Origin: Drosophila pseudoobscura
Taxonomy: Eukaryota; Arthropoda; Insecta; Diptera; Drosophilidae
Length of the DNA: 64,000 nucleotides
Assembly (NCBI RefSeq): GCF_009870125.1
Contig: NC_046679.1
Span: forward strand, 28,892,001 to 28,956,000
Direction of reading: 5' to 3'
Below are positions 12,815 to 26,100 of this stretch, one piece after another. Under the pieces are notes generated by a model. The model was not told the origin of the DNA, did no database searches, and was given only the letters and a program-made list of their open reading frames with translations. The translations under genes and the position numbers were made by a program. Every line of letters begins with the position of its first letter. Position 1 is the first letter of the stretch.

Positions 12815-15317
12815 CTACTTCCAGCCAATGCCAGCCGGGGGAGCAGCACCTGGTGCACTGGGCGTTGGCTGATACCCGGGCGGTATGCTAAAGCCAAGAA
12901 CTTCAAAGTGACCTCCACCAGGAGCAGCCGCCGGCAACGGTGCGGGCGAGTTGGTCGGATATGGGGGTATCTTTTGAGGGCCTGGGGCTGTGGGCTTGGC
13001 CACTGGCGTTACTGGATTGGGCGCATATGGTAGAGGAGCCACTGGCGGTGTGTCTTCAGCCCTTGGATACAGACTGGGGGTAGCTGCAGGAGCTCCATTG
13101 GCGGCATTTCCAGGCTGGCCGAACGTGTACACCGGATAACGTGGCTTGAATGTGCTGGACTCGAACTGTTCGTCGCTCACATCCTCCTGGAAGATCGGGG
13201 CACCTAACAAGAGAAGAATGAAATGTTATACTGAGAGGAAATATCATCTAGGAGCCTTCCACCTACCAGGATAACTGTTGACACTGCCATTGGAGGACGC
13301 AGTCTGCCCGGGTCCCTTGTCCTCGCCACTGCCCAGTAGCGGCAATGTGCCGATGGTCACTGGAAAGTCCACAACCAGATCCCCGCCGCCATGAAGACGA
13401 AAGGTTTTGGCTATAAACCGAAGCGTATAGCTAACGCGTATGGGGTCCCGTTCCCCCACCGTGGTGGGTGTTGTGGGGGGCACCAGGAGATACTCATCGA
13501 ACTGGGCCTTGTTGTGTTTCACCACCTCGCCGCAGTGCATATCCGCAATGCGGGATTCGGTGGATTTCAGCTGCTCCTTGTTCGTGGAATTGGCCCGATA
13601 TGTGACATTCTTGAGGAGGCGCACTTTGACATCCTGGCACTGGACGTCCGACTGATTGTCGAGCACCAGATGAAAGTGTATCTTCTGGCCGGGCACATAC
13701 CCACTGTACGAGGTGCTCACATCCATGACCATCGGCTTGTTGGCACCAAAAATGGAGCCCCACCAGAAGGACTTCTCCTCAATGCGTTTCAGGGGTTGCT
13801 AAAAGGATCAATGGAATGGCATTGGAGACTGATATGATATGATCTGATCTGGATGCACCTACCGCATTCTCCCTCTTGGTGTTCAAATCGTGTGGCAGTA
13901 TCACAGTGAAGCACTGCTTGAAGATATTATTGTAGCGCACCGATCGATCTATGGTGAGGGTCACCTCATGCTTGATCTGTCCGTGGCTGCCATTGAAGGA
14001 GGTTGGGGCATTCGGTGGGATGGTCGTGTGAAAGGGAAACACAAACTTGCCCTTCGGCAGCTCCAGCTGTGAGCCACCGCTCTGGCCGTACACATACTTA
14101 TCGCTGCTATAGTAGATCTCTGTACTGGTGTGCGTCTCCATTGATTTTGTAGTCTTGCCATCATCGCCGGGCTTCTCCACACTCTCCTGCCAGCGCGTCT
14201 CCCCATATCCATTTATTGTTATAAATATCGCTGTAATTGAATTAATTTCGGATGTACTACGAGTATGGGTATACAGAGGGCACTCTTCTGGGGCGGAAAC
14301 TCAAAGTTTGAGAGGTTTTTTGGTCTACAAAAACTACAAAGATTTCCTTGGAAATATATTTTCTCTGGCTGAGTTTTCACTGTAACATTTCGTAATCTAC
14401 AATTATGCATTGCATTTAATTGCATTTGACATGCCTTGGCCTCTTTGGAATTAATTTTTTGATGGATTATACGCTGGCTATACTATATACACGAATAATT
14501 CAAATAATCAAAAAACATTAGATGGGTGTATACGATATAATTGAAGTATAAGAATGCTGGCATTATGATTACCTCTATCAAATGATATCCTACTACTTTC
14601 CTAACTCTTCTGCATGGACACCATCATGCGTCATGCGGCATCGCCCCTCGGTAGGCTTTGTGTCGCTGCAGACTTTTCACTCTGGATATTTAAGCGATAA
14701 GAAATACTCAGAAATAAACATGGAATATATCCGACTACAATCACTTTGCAGTCATTCCAAGCGTTCTGTTTATTTTGTCTTTTTCTGCATAGAAACGACT
14801 CCAGTGTCGGCGTCCAGTAAACCGAATCAAATACCTAATAATAATATAACCAGCCGCCCGTAATTTCAAGCCCCAAACTAGTTTTTCCAGCGGCTATCAG
14901 ATATCGCAAGCCAGTCAGCCAGGCAGCCGCTCGGATATACACATTAACAATCAAAATCTGCCGGCAGCAATACACAAAAGATACAACAACAATAGAAACA
15001 ATATAAATGACGACGCGACTACTAATGAAGCCCACAGCACAGTCCCCAGTTCCCAGTTCCCATACGCAACGAAATTGGATGGCCAGCAGCATATAACCAT
15101 GACGTCATGGACAAAGAGTGCTTCCTACCACCAGCCATCGGCCATCAGAGAACTATGTACGTCTTGGAGTTGGGGAGTGGGAGAGGGGGCCCCAGAACTT
15201 ACAGCGAATGGTTTTTGGACGGTCCGTTGTGAGCTCAGCAGTTCCGGATATCACCTGGCCTGCGTGATATACCCCCAAGGGGTTATTATCAAAGGCAAAG
15301 GTTACTTTGCTGCTCAT
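12815..15317 (-). CDS. Alpha-arrestin (ARRDC family), minus-strand gene
   Basis: Four coding exons: 15203-15317, 13863-14230, 13267-13798 and 12815-13203; the sum is 1404 nt, in frame, 467 residues. Exon 1 begins [20 protein letters not shown], the standard arrestin N-strand. Exon 2 continues through NGYGETRW and the [20 protein letters not shown] block. The arrestin C domain (about 170-315) includes [20 protein letters not shown]. The tail from about 340 is Pro/Ala-rich and contains PPGY at 446-449, a PPxY motif for NEDD4-type ubiquitin ligases. Known role of the family: ubiquitin-ligase adaptors for membrane protein endocytosis. This is one of several arrestin-domain genes clustered in this neighbourhood in flies. 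Intron 1 (972 nt) carries one copy of the dispersed 27-bp box. No lesion seen. Which melanogaster paralogue it matches is not resolved. Confidence 0.9.
14628..14653 (+). repeat. Dispersed 27-bp box, copy 1
   Basis: Matches the core CATGCGGnnnnGCCCCTCGG exactly. It lies inside intron 1 of the minus-strand arrestin gene with no flanking similarity to the other copies that I can see. Confidence 0.6.
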
Positions 15318-17179
15318 CTTATCGAAGTTTCGCGGAGAGGCAACGCCTTAGCGACGGTATCAGACAGTGCCAGGATATTTGCAAATGACAAAGGAGGGTT
15401 TGGTTTTTATTGATAAAAGCAAGGCAGCAAGCAACAGCAACAGCAGGGGAAGCGAGCGGCTCCGGGGCTCCACAAATAACGAACACCACACACCACGCGA
15501 TGGACCGAACGCGAGCTGCAAAATTCTGATACTGACAGCAAAAGCTGATTTCAAGCGTGTGTATATGTGCTTGCAGGAGAGAGATAAACGATAGACTGCG
15601 CAGAACATAAACTGGGGAAGCACAACAATAAATGTATTTGTATTTTTAAAATGTATGATATATGTATAACGACAAATAAAAACAAGGTTCTCAGTTTTAA
15701 ATTGTTAAAGTCATAAACAAAATTCAAATGAAAGACTTTTAGCGCCAACTGCTGGATGGCAGCGCCAGTCAACAGCTGTTTTTCTTTGGAGAAATGAGCA
15801 TACCCTGGTGAAAAGGATATTATAGAATTGAGGAATGTTTGTCATCCCAGGAGTCAATTATTGCAGGATATGTTGTAAAGCTATCTCAACGAAATATTAC
15901 AGTTCATGGCTTACTTACAGAGACCATGAATAGGTATCGTGGTCTCGATATTTACAAGACCCTACACATATGCATTAATACATATGTACATACATATGTC
16001 TAATTTCTTTCAATTTCTTTATTAATTACGTTTAAAATCAGATGGGAAAACAGTATCTTTATATGTTATATTAACGGAATGGGGTATATCTATGCACAAA
16101 CTCCAGTTTAATTGAAATTTCATACTCACTAACGGCGCTTTTCATTCTCATTTACGTTGCCACTGTTTTGTTGTTGACCTTTTTTGCTTAAACCTTGTTT
16201 TAGTCTAAATCTTGTGGAAAATTTATTCATTAACGGCCTAAAATTATGTGGGCAGAGCTAAAGGTTTTAGTTAGTCAGCATTAATTAATGGAATATCAAA
16301 ATTGAGGAATAGGAACGACTTTTCTCTCGTTGTATTTGTTGAACCTTTTTCGCTAAAACCCATTTTAGGCAAAATCCAAGACAAGCAAATATTTAAAATA
16401 AACCAGCCAATTAGACAATAGTTTCATTAGTTGGATAAAATTATGTGGGCAGAGCTGAAAGATCTATCTAGATAGTAATATTTGACGGAATATTATAATC
16501 GAGGAATATGGTTTTCAATCCATGACGGAGAACGATTAACCTATTATAAGCCAAGGGGGTATTTCAATTTGTCACCGAAAATAATCAATCAATTTATTAA
16601 TGTTAGTGCAGTTCAAGATAGATAACGTGGTTTTACAAGAAGAATTTCCAATCGTTAATATTTTCCCGACATTTTCCTCAGGTAGTTGAATTATTTATAT
16701 AGAGGGGGCTTTAGTGGGCTAAGTTCGTGACTTTACTATAGTGTTGGTAAGGAACCAAAATTGAAACAAAAACAATAATTGGCAAGCTAGAACCTCGTTT
16801 ATAAGAAATTTAATTATTTAACCATTTATGGCACCTTTAATCGAATTCAATTACACAGGGCCGAGTGTGTGTGTAGCCGCATCTGTGGACAGCTCGGGGC
16901 CCGCCCTGGTTGTGTCAAATTAGCGTGAAATAGTTAGTAAATTGACAAAGAAGTGGCCAAATCGGAAAGCTCTCTTCCGCGGTTGTATGTAGTAAATCGT
17001 CCAAATCGTTGTAGTTGTAGTAATTCTGCATATATATATATATATAGACCAAGGGTGCGGCGCGGGTGTGAAGGTGTGCTGCAGTGCGGTGCAGTTGCTG
17101 CGTTTCCATGTTGCGGCATTTTAATGACGAAATTATTTTTGGATAAGTGTTTAATGAGAGCAGCCATCGAATTGTCAGA
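15318..17179. other. Divergent intergenic region between the two arrestin genes
   Basis: Non-coding, AT-rich. It should hold both 5' UTRs and promoters. GGCAGCGCCAG plus CAGCTG near 15757-15777 could belong to the minus-strand gene's promoter. A (TA)n run lies at about 17030-17045. No ORF with family features. Confidence 0.45.
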
Positions 17180-20100
17180 ATGGAAAGTGAACGGTTACGT
17201 ATCACACTGGACAATCCCGACGGGATCTACTTTGCCGGCGACATCATACGCGGAGAGATCTGGATGAATGTGAACAAGCGGACGAAGATTCGCGGTAAGT
17301 CATAGTTGGTTTCTGGGAACAAGCCGAGCTTGAATTATAGAAGTCGCAATGACTCAGGGCTTTGGTTTGTCATTTGGTTCGAATCCATTGTTCGCGCGGG
17401 ACGGCAGTTGTAGTGGACTTTCGTTATGGCCCCATTGGCATTAACAAAGAACTTCGCAAAGCACAGCAGCCATTTTACAGTGTACTACTGCTGCCGCTTG
17501 ACCATGATGATATCGCTCTCGCACTCTTCCCCTTTCGCACGAAAATTCGTTCAATTGCCTTTTGCACTTGCGTTTCATTCATCGATAAGCATTCCATTGC
17601 TGTTGCACTGCGGGCATTTGCTCTCGTTTAGCGGTAGCATTTGTTTCAGGAAATGGCAAACGCATTTCATTAGGCCCCAAGGCGAGAGAAAGAGAGAGAA
17701 GCGCAAGCGTTGTTCTTGTTACCTCCGTCTGTTTGTGTGCCAAAAATGCCGTAATAATGGGTGAATCGCAAAGCCTGGTCTCTGAGGGCAATCAGAGCGG
17801 CGCGCGCTCTCAGCACAGTCAAGGCTAAAAAAAAGAGTGGGTTCATCTACGACATTTCCATCAACTACCTTAGTAAATAAACTGATTTTTGCATGATACC
17901 ATTTGAATGTTGTTTAAAACTCTATGAAATATGTGATTAAAGAAAATTACTAGTAAAATCTTCATTTGAATAAGACCGACACTGCCTAGTGTTTCGGCCC
18001 GCCAGTGTAGTTCGTTTGGCTCTCTGTTGTGATTTGCCTCTGTGTGCAGGTGTGCGCGTGTAGCAGCTGACTTGACTGTGTGCGAGAGAGTTGGTACTCG
18101 CCAAAAGGGAGCGCCACACCATCCACACCATCCCCTCTGGCAGCTTTCAAGTTTGAGTGCGCTACGCAGCAAAGTGAAGGGCATTTGTGTGTCATTTGGA
18201 GGGAAGCCACAAATGTGGACTCCACATACTATTAAGCGTAGTTAGTAGAATAGTCGAAAGTTCAATTATCAGCGCACAGTATAACAAAACGCGATTTATT
18301 ATCAGAGCACATAGTACAAAAACGAGTACAAAAAGATGTTTATACAAAAATGGGGGGAACAATACACTTTTTATGAGGGGGAATGTTTTGTATACTCGGG
18401 TGTCGCTGGCTACAAATACAAATACAAATACAAAAGAAAGAAGTACATTTAGTTAGACTCATAGTTCGTATCGCTTTCACATTGTAAGGCTTCGCAATTA
18501 CATTTAATTAGACTCGTGCTCCTTCTCCATCCTGTTCCACACATATTGTAGATGCATACATATACATACACTCGTAAATATGTTTGGGCTTAATTGAACA
18601 CATTGTTCTTATCATTGATTTGTGCACAATTGAAGAAATTCTATTCGGAATTAACCGGTTTGGCCGCCTATCCTTGGACCTTATCCTTGAGGAAGCGTTC
18701 GACGCGTGGCCAAATCTCTTTGGTCTCACGCCCCTTGAAACTGGTGACCAGACCACGTTCCGCATACCAGGCCAAAACCGGACTCATCAGCTCGTCATAT
18801 AACTGCAAACGTTTGGCCACCACCTCGGGCTTGTCGTCCTCACGCTGGGTCAACGGCTCGCCCGTCACATCATCCTTTCCAGGCACCTTGGGATCATCGA
18901 AGCCAATGTTGTACACTCGGCCGGATGGTGCGTGAATCCAACGATTCTTGACACGGCAAATGATTACATCGTGTGGAATGTTCAGATTGATAACGGCATC
19001 GATTTGCTCCCGTGCGGACAGAATATCCGCCTGGGCACTGTTGCGTGGGAAACCATCCAGAATGTACGACTTGTTGCCCACCTCTCGGATGCGGGCCAGC
19101 ATCGTCTTTGTGACTATCTCATCGGGCACCAGTTGGCCAGAGTTGATGAACTGTTGCGCCTTCTTGCCCAGATCCGTATTATTGATAATGTTCTGGCGCA
19201 ATATATCGCCCGAGGAGATGTGCAGGAATCCAAAGGTTTTAACAATACGTTCGGAAATGGTTCCCTTGCCGGAGCCGGGGGCTCCGATTATTACAGCACG
19301 AAAGATTTTCGAATACATAATAGCTTTGTTTCTGATCTATTTCTGCTGAAAATAGATGGAAAAGAGAGTTCACATGAGGTGCAAGTGTGTTTTGTGTTGG
19401 GGTTAGTAACTGATAAACGGATAGAGTACTCGAAGAACCAAAAATAGGAAGCACTTGTTGGCCATTTCAAACGTTCTTTATGGGCTAGTAAGTTTTGCTG
19501 ATTAGATTATCAAGGCACTCAACAAAAACATGTATTCCGATACTCAATAGTGAAGGTTAAATATTTAATAGTTTATGTAGTATTTTTATGACTAAACACA
19601 GGAAAATTATTGATGAAAGTGTAGATACGTTGGATTGTAATAATAGCTGCTTTAATTGTAGTGCAAAACTTTTTCTCAACACAAATTTGCGATAAATGCC
19701 GGTTTTATTCCACTTCACTACGCACACCACAAATCATTCGGGATATGCGTGGCCATAGGCCGCATGGCAACAAGTGTACCGCACCCCGAAGAGCAAACAC
19801 TAGCAACAACAACAACCAAACGAAGAGTAAGAGTAAGAATACGAATAAGAGCAAGCGTGGCTTCTGGATTTTATATTCTTTGTCTTTCTCATAGCAGATG
19901 TTTGTTGTTGTTTTTGGTCGCGCTTATCGTTCAAAGTCCAAGCGGAAAATTATTTAAAAAAAAAACGTTTCAATGTCGGCGCGTGTTTCCTTAATTTTTT
20001 ATTTTTTTTTTATTGCGCCTGCACTTTGTCGCATATGTTTTCTGCATTTTTTGCAACACCTTGCACTTTTATGTGTGTGTTTGTTGTTGTTCTTTGTTTT

Positions 20101-23100
20101 GTTATGTAAAGAAACTTGAAGAATTTATGCATATGTATGCATATTTGTCACACTTACACGACACTTGGGTTTTATTATTAGTTTTGATTTATTCGATTAG
20201 CAATTTTCGCCCTCGTACTAATTGCGATAACTGGTCGTCGTCGCATTCAAATATTTAAATAATGTGCGAACAACAAACACCAATGCTGCTCCCCGTCGCG
20301 TGTTCCACTGCTGCCGGCTGGCGAAAATGATATGAAACTTTATCTTGGCTGTGTGTTTTAGTCTCCCTCATGTTGTTTAGCTTCTATCCCCCCATACCCC
20401 TCCCCCAAGTGCTCCAACGTTTCGTACGGCTGCTCGTATGATTTCTTTCAACTGACAGCCGGTCGGTCGGGTGCAGGGTATATTCAATGGAGGGTTGGTA
20501 GCCGCTCTACCTAGACTTTCGAATGGAGAAAGCTTTGTGGGACTGCCTTACCTTCTTTTCGGTATACCATGACCTCAACCAAACCCATACAAAGGCAACT
20601 GCAGTTGAGAACAGAGAGAGAGAGAGAGAGCCACTCTCAGCTGCTCTCTCTCTTCTGCACTGGCATTTGCATGTGTGTGAGTGTGGGTGGGAGCGCAACT
20701 ATCGGTAACTGCTGGAAGCTCACGGCATTTTTGCTGGACTCGGGTTCTGTCGCGCTGAATGGAAAGTACCAAAAATAAATTAAGCAATTTAAATTAAATG
20801 AAATTGGTTGGGTTAACACAGCATGCAGGACATGCTAGAAGAGTTTTGCTTCGAAAGCTTCTTTATTGAGTAGTCGGCTTCTGGTGTCCAATAATTGGTT
20901 AAGGAGAACGAACATATTACAAGTTTTTGAATATCAAAATCAAATATGCATAAGAACTAAAATATAACTTAACGCTGCTTTTGTTTAATCTTTGACCTCC
21001 TTGGATGTCGCCTCGATGAGTCCCTGTTTGCGTTCCTTTTGTGCATTTTTGATCATTTCGTCCACCTCTTCGATGGTGGGATCATTTGCATTCTTTTTGT
21101 GACCATCGGCGCTCCTTTTCGGATCATCGGATCTCTTTTTAGAATCAAGACCGTCGTCCTTTTTGGCCGGACTAACACTACGTCCATTCGATTCCGAGGC
21201 CCGAGTATTCGGCCGCTGGTCATGGTTAAACCACGAGTATCGATTCTGGCTCCTGCCGCGTCCGCGGCCACGTCCCCGTGGCATAAAACGAGATTGAAAG
21301 CGACGCGGACTGTAGCTGCGCGACCGGCTGCGGGACCGAGTGCGTCGGAAACGTGACGCTGGCGAGGGTGTGCGCCGGGGCACAAATGGTGATGGTGTGC
21401 GGCGCGGCACAAAGGGCGACGGCGTACGCCGCCGGTGAACGGAACGTGAGCGAGAGCGTCGCTCGAAGCGTCGACCACGTCCAAATCGGCCACCAAATCG
21501 TCGTGGCGATCGGGAGCGACTGCGGGAACGCGATATAGAACGACGCCTCCTCGACCGCGACCTGGTTCTGGTACGTCGCAATGGGCTGTGTGAACGGGAA
21601 CGCGAATTGCGACGGCTTCTGCGCCTCGATGTGCTGCGACGCCGCTCGCTGCGTCTCCTGTTCGAGCGACTCCGGCTGCGGCTCCGACTACGCGAGCTGC
21701 TGCTGCGCCCAATAGTCTTCTGCGGATCCGGTACGGCCAGACGCAGCAATCCGAACTTGTCCATTTGCAGGGGCCGCTTGATTTGGAAGGAGAACCTGGG
21801 CGTCGGCTGCACCTGTGCCTGCTGTAGTGGTTTCTTTTGATCCTGGAATCTGGCTGCCACCTGCTGTGCCACCTGTACGCTGGTACTTGCACCAGCAGCT
21901 GCAGCATTCGAGGTAAAAGCAGAAGCTGCCGCATGCGCATGCCGTGAAGTGCTGGGTCCCATGTCATCGTAGCTTGTCCTTTTGTTGCCGCCTCCAAACG
22001 GTTCCGGTTTGCGTGCCATCGACGGTGGTGGTGGCGGCGGTGAGGCATTGTGTCCGCCACCCTTTTGCAAGTACTCCCGTAGCCTGGCTTTCAGTTCGGC
22101 ATCGCTGCCGACATTTTGCATTAGCCTAAAAGACAAAAGATTTCATAAATAGGGACTGCACGGCAGATAATCCACAGATTCATTAATTTCTAAGTACATA
22201 CGTGTCCTGACTAGCAGTTTAGGGGTAGATGCAGGGAGAAATTTTTGAAATATTTCTAGCTGGGGAGAAAGTACGGGACACTCACCTGAAGGCCTGTTTA
22301 ATGTCAATCTTTTTGAGCAGTTCGATGGGATCCACATCATCATCGTCCCCGGCGATGCTGTTGTTTCTGGACCTTGATTTCGATTTCTTTTCCTTTTTAT
22401 CCTTTTTCTTTTTACCCTTCTTTTTGGCCTTTTTGTGCTTGTTGGCCTCGCGCAGCAGTCGCCGGACATTGGAGATGGTCTCGTCTTCGTCCAGCTTGAA
22501 TTCGTTGGCCTTTTCGGCATCGATGATGGCCAGCTTGTCGTCACCGCCACCGCCGCCAAACTGTGGCTGATGTGTGCCGCTGCTGCTGTTGTCACGTGCT
22601 CTTCCAGCTAAAATGGGAAATAGGTTAGACCGAAAAAGGAACAGCAGCTGGAGGAGGAGGAGCAGTCTCCCTTTCGTGTACTTACTTGGATCCTCGCTAT
22701 CACTTTCAACACTGCCGCCACTGGAGGAGCTGGACTCGTCCGATGTTTGGGCCAAATCGACAACATCGGTGCTGTTCAGTGTATGCTTACCATCGCCAAC
22801 AGCATTTCCGACTGGGACGGGGGGTGGGACTACGACTCCTGGAGGCAGATTTGAGCAGCGCTGGAGAGCATCCAACGAGAGACGTGCCTCCGCATGCTGG
22901 GGCAATAGATTCAGGCAATCATTGTAGGCCTTGACCGCTTCGGGTATGCAGTTCTTCTCTTCGTAGCTACGTCCAAGTGCCACCAGGGTCTCGCACATGT
23001 ATATACGCGCATTCACATGGTACTTATTCAAGCTTAGGGCCTTCTCGAAGTCTTGCAGACCCTTTAGGAAGCTGCCACGATTCGCGTAGAGGGCACCGCG

Positions 23101-26100
23101 CGCCACCAAGCCCTCAACATTGCGCGGATCAATGTTCAATGCCTTATTCAGGCACTGAAAGGCCTCAACTTGCTGGCCATTCTTAAAGTGCTCAATGCCA
23201 TCAGCCACGGAGCTGATTGGATGATTCGGTTTTGCGATCGATGGGGAAACGAAACGAAACGGAACGGTATGCAAATGGTGGGAATGGAATACACAATTTT
23301 GTCGCCACTAATCCTTAGAAAAAAGCTCCTCTGAAACTCCACAAACAAACACTTACCGAAATGCCCACTGGGAGGCCTGCTTCTGTCGCAGCTCTGTGGC
23401 ATATTCCGCCTCCGGGTAGCCAAACTTCAGGTGTCCCATCATTGAAAAGTTCTCGTTGGGCTGCAGGCCATTCACTTGAAAGAGTAAATCATAGTTGGGA
23501 TTCTCAAATTCCGGCGCAAAACGCAACATATCCTCATAGTGCACGGACGAAGGATGCTCCAGATTATGGATTTGTCTAAAATAAAGGAGAGGGTTTACAA
23601 ATTGGTTGCTTGGTGGGGGAGGTTTCGATCTCTACCGATAGTATTTGGGCAGATCCTTGATGTCGCAGAGCCCGAGCTTCAGATCTGGCGATTTCTGGTA
23701 CATGCCAATCATATTCAGGGCCAGACGTTCGGCATCCGATGAGATTTGACAGATCTCGCAGCGGAGTATGTCGTTGGGACCGAATTGACGCGGATTTCCC
23801 TGTTTGTCCAGTGGCAGAGGACCCCAATTTGTTTGCATTATGGTGGCCTACAGACAGCAGCAGAGATTAGCTTTTGGATGGAAGGAAGAAACTCCCCTAC
23901 CTACCTTTATGGGTATATCTGCCAGATACACGTGCAGTGGTTCTTCAGAGCACAGGGGCTTAACCATCAAACGATTGAAACGGGGCAAACTCATGACCGA
24001 GGCATAGATAATGCTGCCCTGTTTGAGGACATCCAAGCGATATGTCCAGGCTTTCCGTTTGTCCTTGAGTTGTGTGAAGAACTCGTATGGGGGCTGCTGA
24101 ACAAGGCATTCGCTACCTAAAACACAACAAAAACTCATAAGAAACTGATTTGATTTGGCTAAAAAGGAGATCTCCTACCGATAGCCACCACAGAATCCTC
24201 CATAACATTGGCCACCAGACCGCGATCGTACAGCTCCGTCGCCTTTCTGGTCAAGAACTGATGCACTTTGAGGCGCTTGGCACGCTCCTGAAATGTAAAA
24301 TACTTCTGTCGCTCCAGGTACACACTGAAGTTCATTTGGGTGAGGCCCATCTGGCGCAACTCCTCGCTGCCACGCTCATCGTCCCAAATCTTTTGCAGCG
24401 GCTGGCCATGGTAGCTGATCGCCTTGCCGATATATTCAATATTCATTTTGTCTGTTGAGTGGCCCAGCCCCCGAAAAAATTTTCACAATGGGCGTCCTCT
24501 GCAAGAAAAAAAACGACACGCAAAAAAAAGTATTAGCCCTTGCGAAAAAAATATTGAGCACCCGGCATGACGGCTTTACGCCTGCCGCACCTGCACAAAA
24601 ATTAGTTAAATCGAATGCATAATATGAGGTCTAGTTTATTACCTTGCTTTAAACACAATTTATTTCTCTGAAATCGTGTTTACTTATTAAAAATTAAATA
24701 TTTTTGTGCGCCGCCGCTGGCAAAAAAAAGCACGCACGAGTAAGGAGAGCAGTGTGACCGTGGATTTGCCGATAGAATACCGACTGACCCTCAGAATATA
24801 CCAAAATATACAGTCTCATTATCAAAATATACCGTAAATATACTGACGAATTGTTCCAGTTCCATCCTGTTCCTCGGTTTTGATATTCCGCCCTGCGCAC
24901 ATAATTTTATCCGACATTTGTATACCCTATTTCGTGAACTTAATATTAAAATAACGTTTTCCAAGCTTCTTTGAATCGTAATTAATAATATCGTATCACA
25001 TATTTTCATGTTGTTGACATATTAATGCATTAGATCTGTCTCGATTCCTATACCTATTCTTAGTCTCTGTAAGAAGAGCTTTAAAACAGAGACTGACTAC
25101 TTAGAGCCTGGGATGACGAACAGTTCCACAATTCTATAATATCCACTCCCCCAGGGTTACATTCTTGCAAATTTTTCGATAAATGTGTCTGGTTCATACA
25201 AACTGAATGTTGCCAGTAGCATAAAACGCAAATGTATGTACTAACATTGCTGCGAGGAAAAATCCCTCCACGAAGAGAGGATATTTTAATTAAGAAAAGA
25301 GCGCAAGTCCCAAGAAAAGCCCACAAGTCGCACAAAAGAGTGGAAATCCCACCAAACAGCAATCGATACTATCGAATGGTACACACAGTGGTACCATCGA
25401 TTGCCCATAGACGGCGTTTGGTGTTTCAAATATTTGAATTCTGTTTTTCGTCTGTTTTTTTTTTGCAGCCATTAAAATCCAAGTCACTGGGAAAGGAAAA
25501 TGCAAGTGGATGGAGATACTGCGCAAGAACTCAAACAACAATGAGTACACGCGTAGTCTGTTCTACACCAGCAAGGAGATATACGAGCACAGCGAGACGC
25601 CTCTGCCGGACTTTGAGCCGCGCGGCCTGGAGCTCTCCGCCGGCGAGCATACGTTCATCTTCAAGGTGGCCCTGGGCCGGCAGCTGCCCTCCAGCTTCAA
25701 GGGCAGCTACGGCAGCATCAAGTACAAGATGCGTGTCCTCATCCAGCGGCCCTGGACATTCGATGAGCGCCACAATATCGGCTTTACGGTGGTCAAGAAC
25801 ATGCCGCTGCAGGCCATGCAACGCACCGTGTCCAGTCCCCTGGAGAAGCAGATAACCAAGACGATCAGTCTGTTCGGCACGCGCCCCATCACGATGGTGG
25901 CTCTGCTGCCTGAGGACTTTGCAGTGCGGGGCGAGCCGCTACGCATCTGCGTCACCGTCATGAACAACAGCACCACGAATGTGGAGAAGCTGCGCTTCAG
26001 TGTGCTCCAGTATGTGACATACTACAGCCATGTGCCGCTGCGCGTCCAGAAGGTCGAGTGCATTGCCATTGCCAACAAGGAGACGGGCTCCGTGCAGAAG

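Larger units (their letters stand above)
19319..20984. other. Intronic/intergenic spacer between Adk3 and the TTC14 homologue
   Basis: Contains the Adk3 5' leader and promoter and the TTC14 3' UTR, within the arrestin intron. Simple (GA)n at about 20610-20630. Apparent ORFs are low-complexity. No further gene. Confidence 0.45.

Noticed and set aside
21039-22060. Long frames (335 codons minus, 105 plus) over the TTC14 last exon
   Set aside because: Shadow frames of the Arg/Ser-rich coding exon; biased codons give few stops in other frames.
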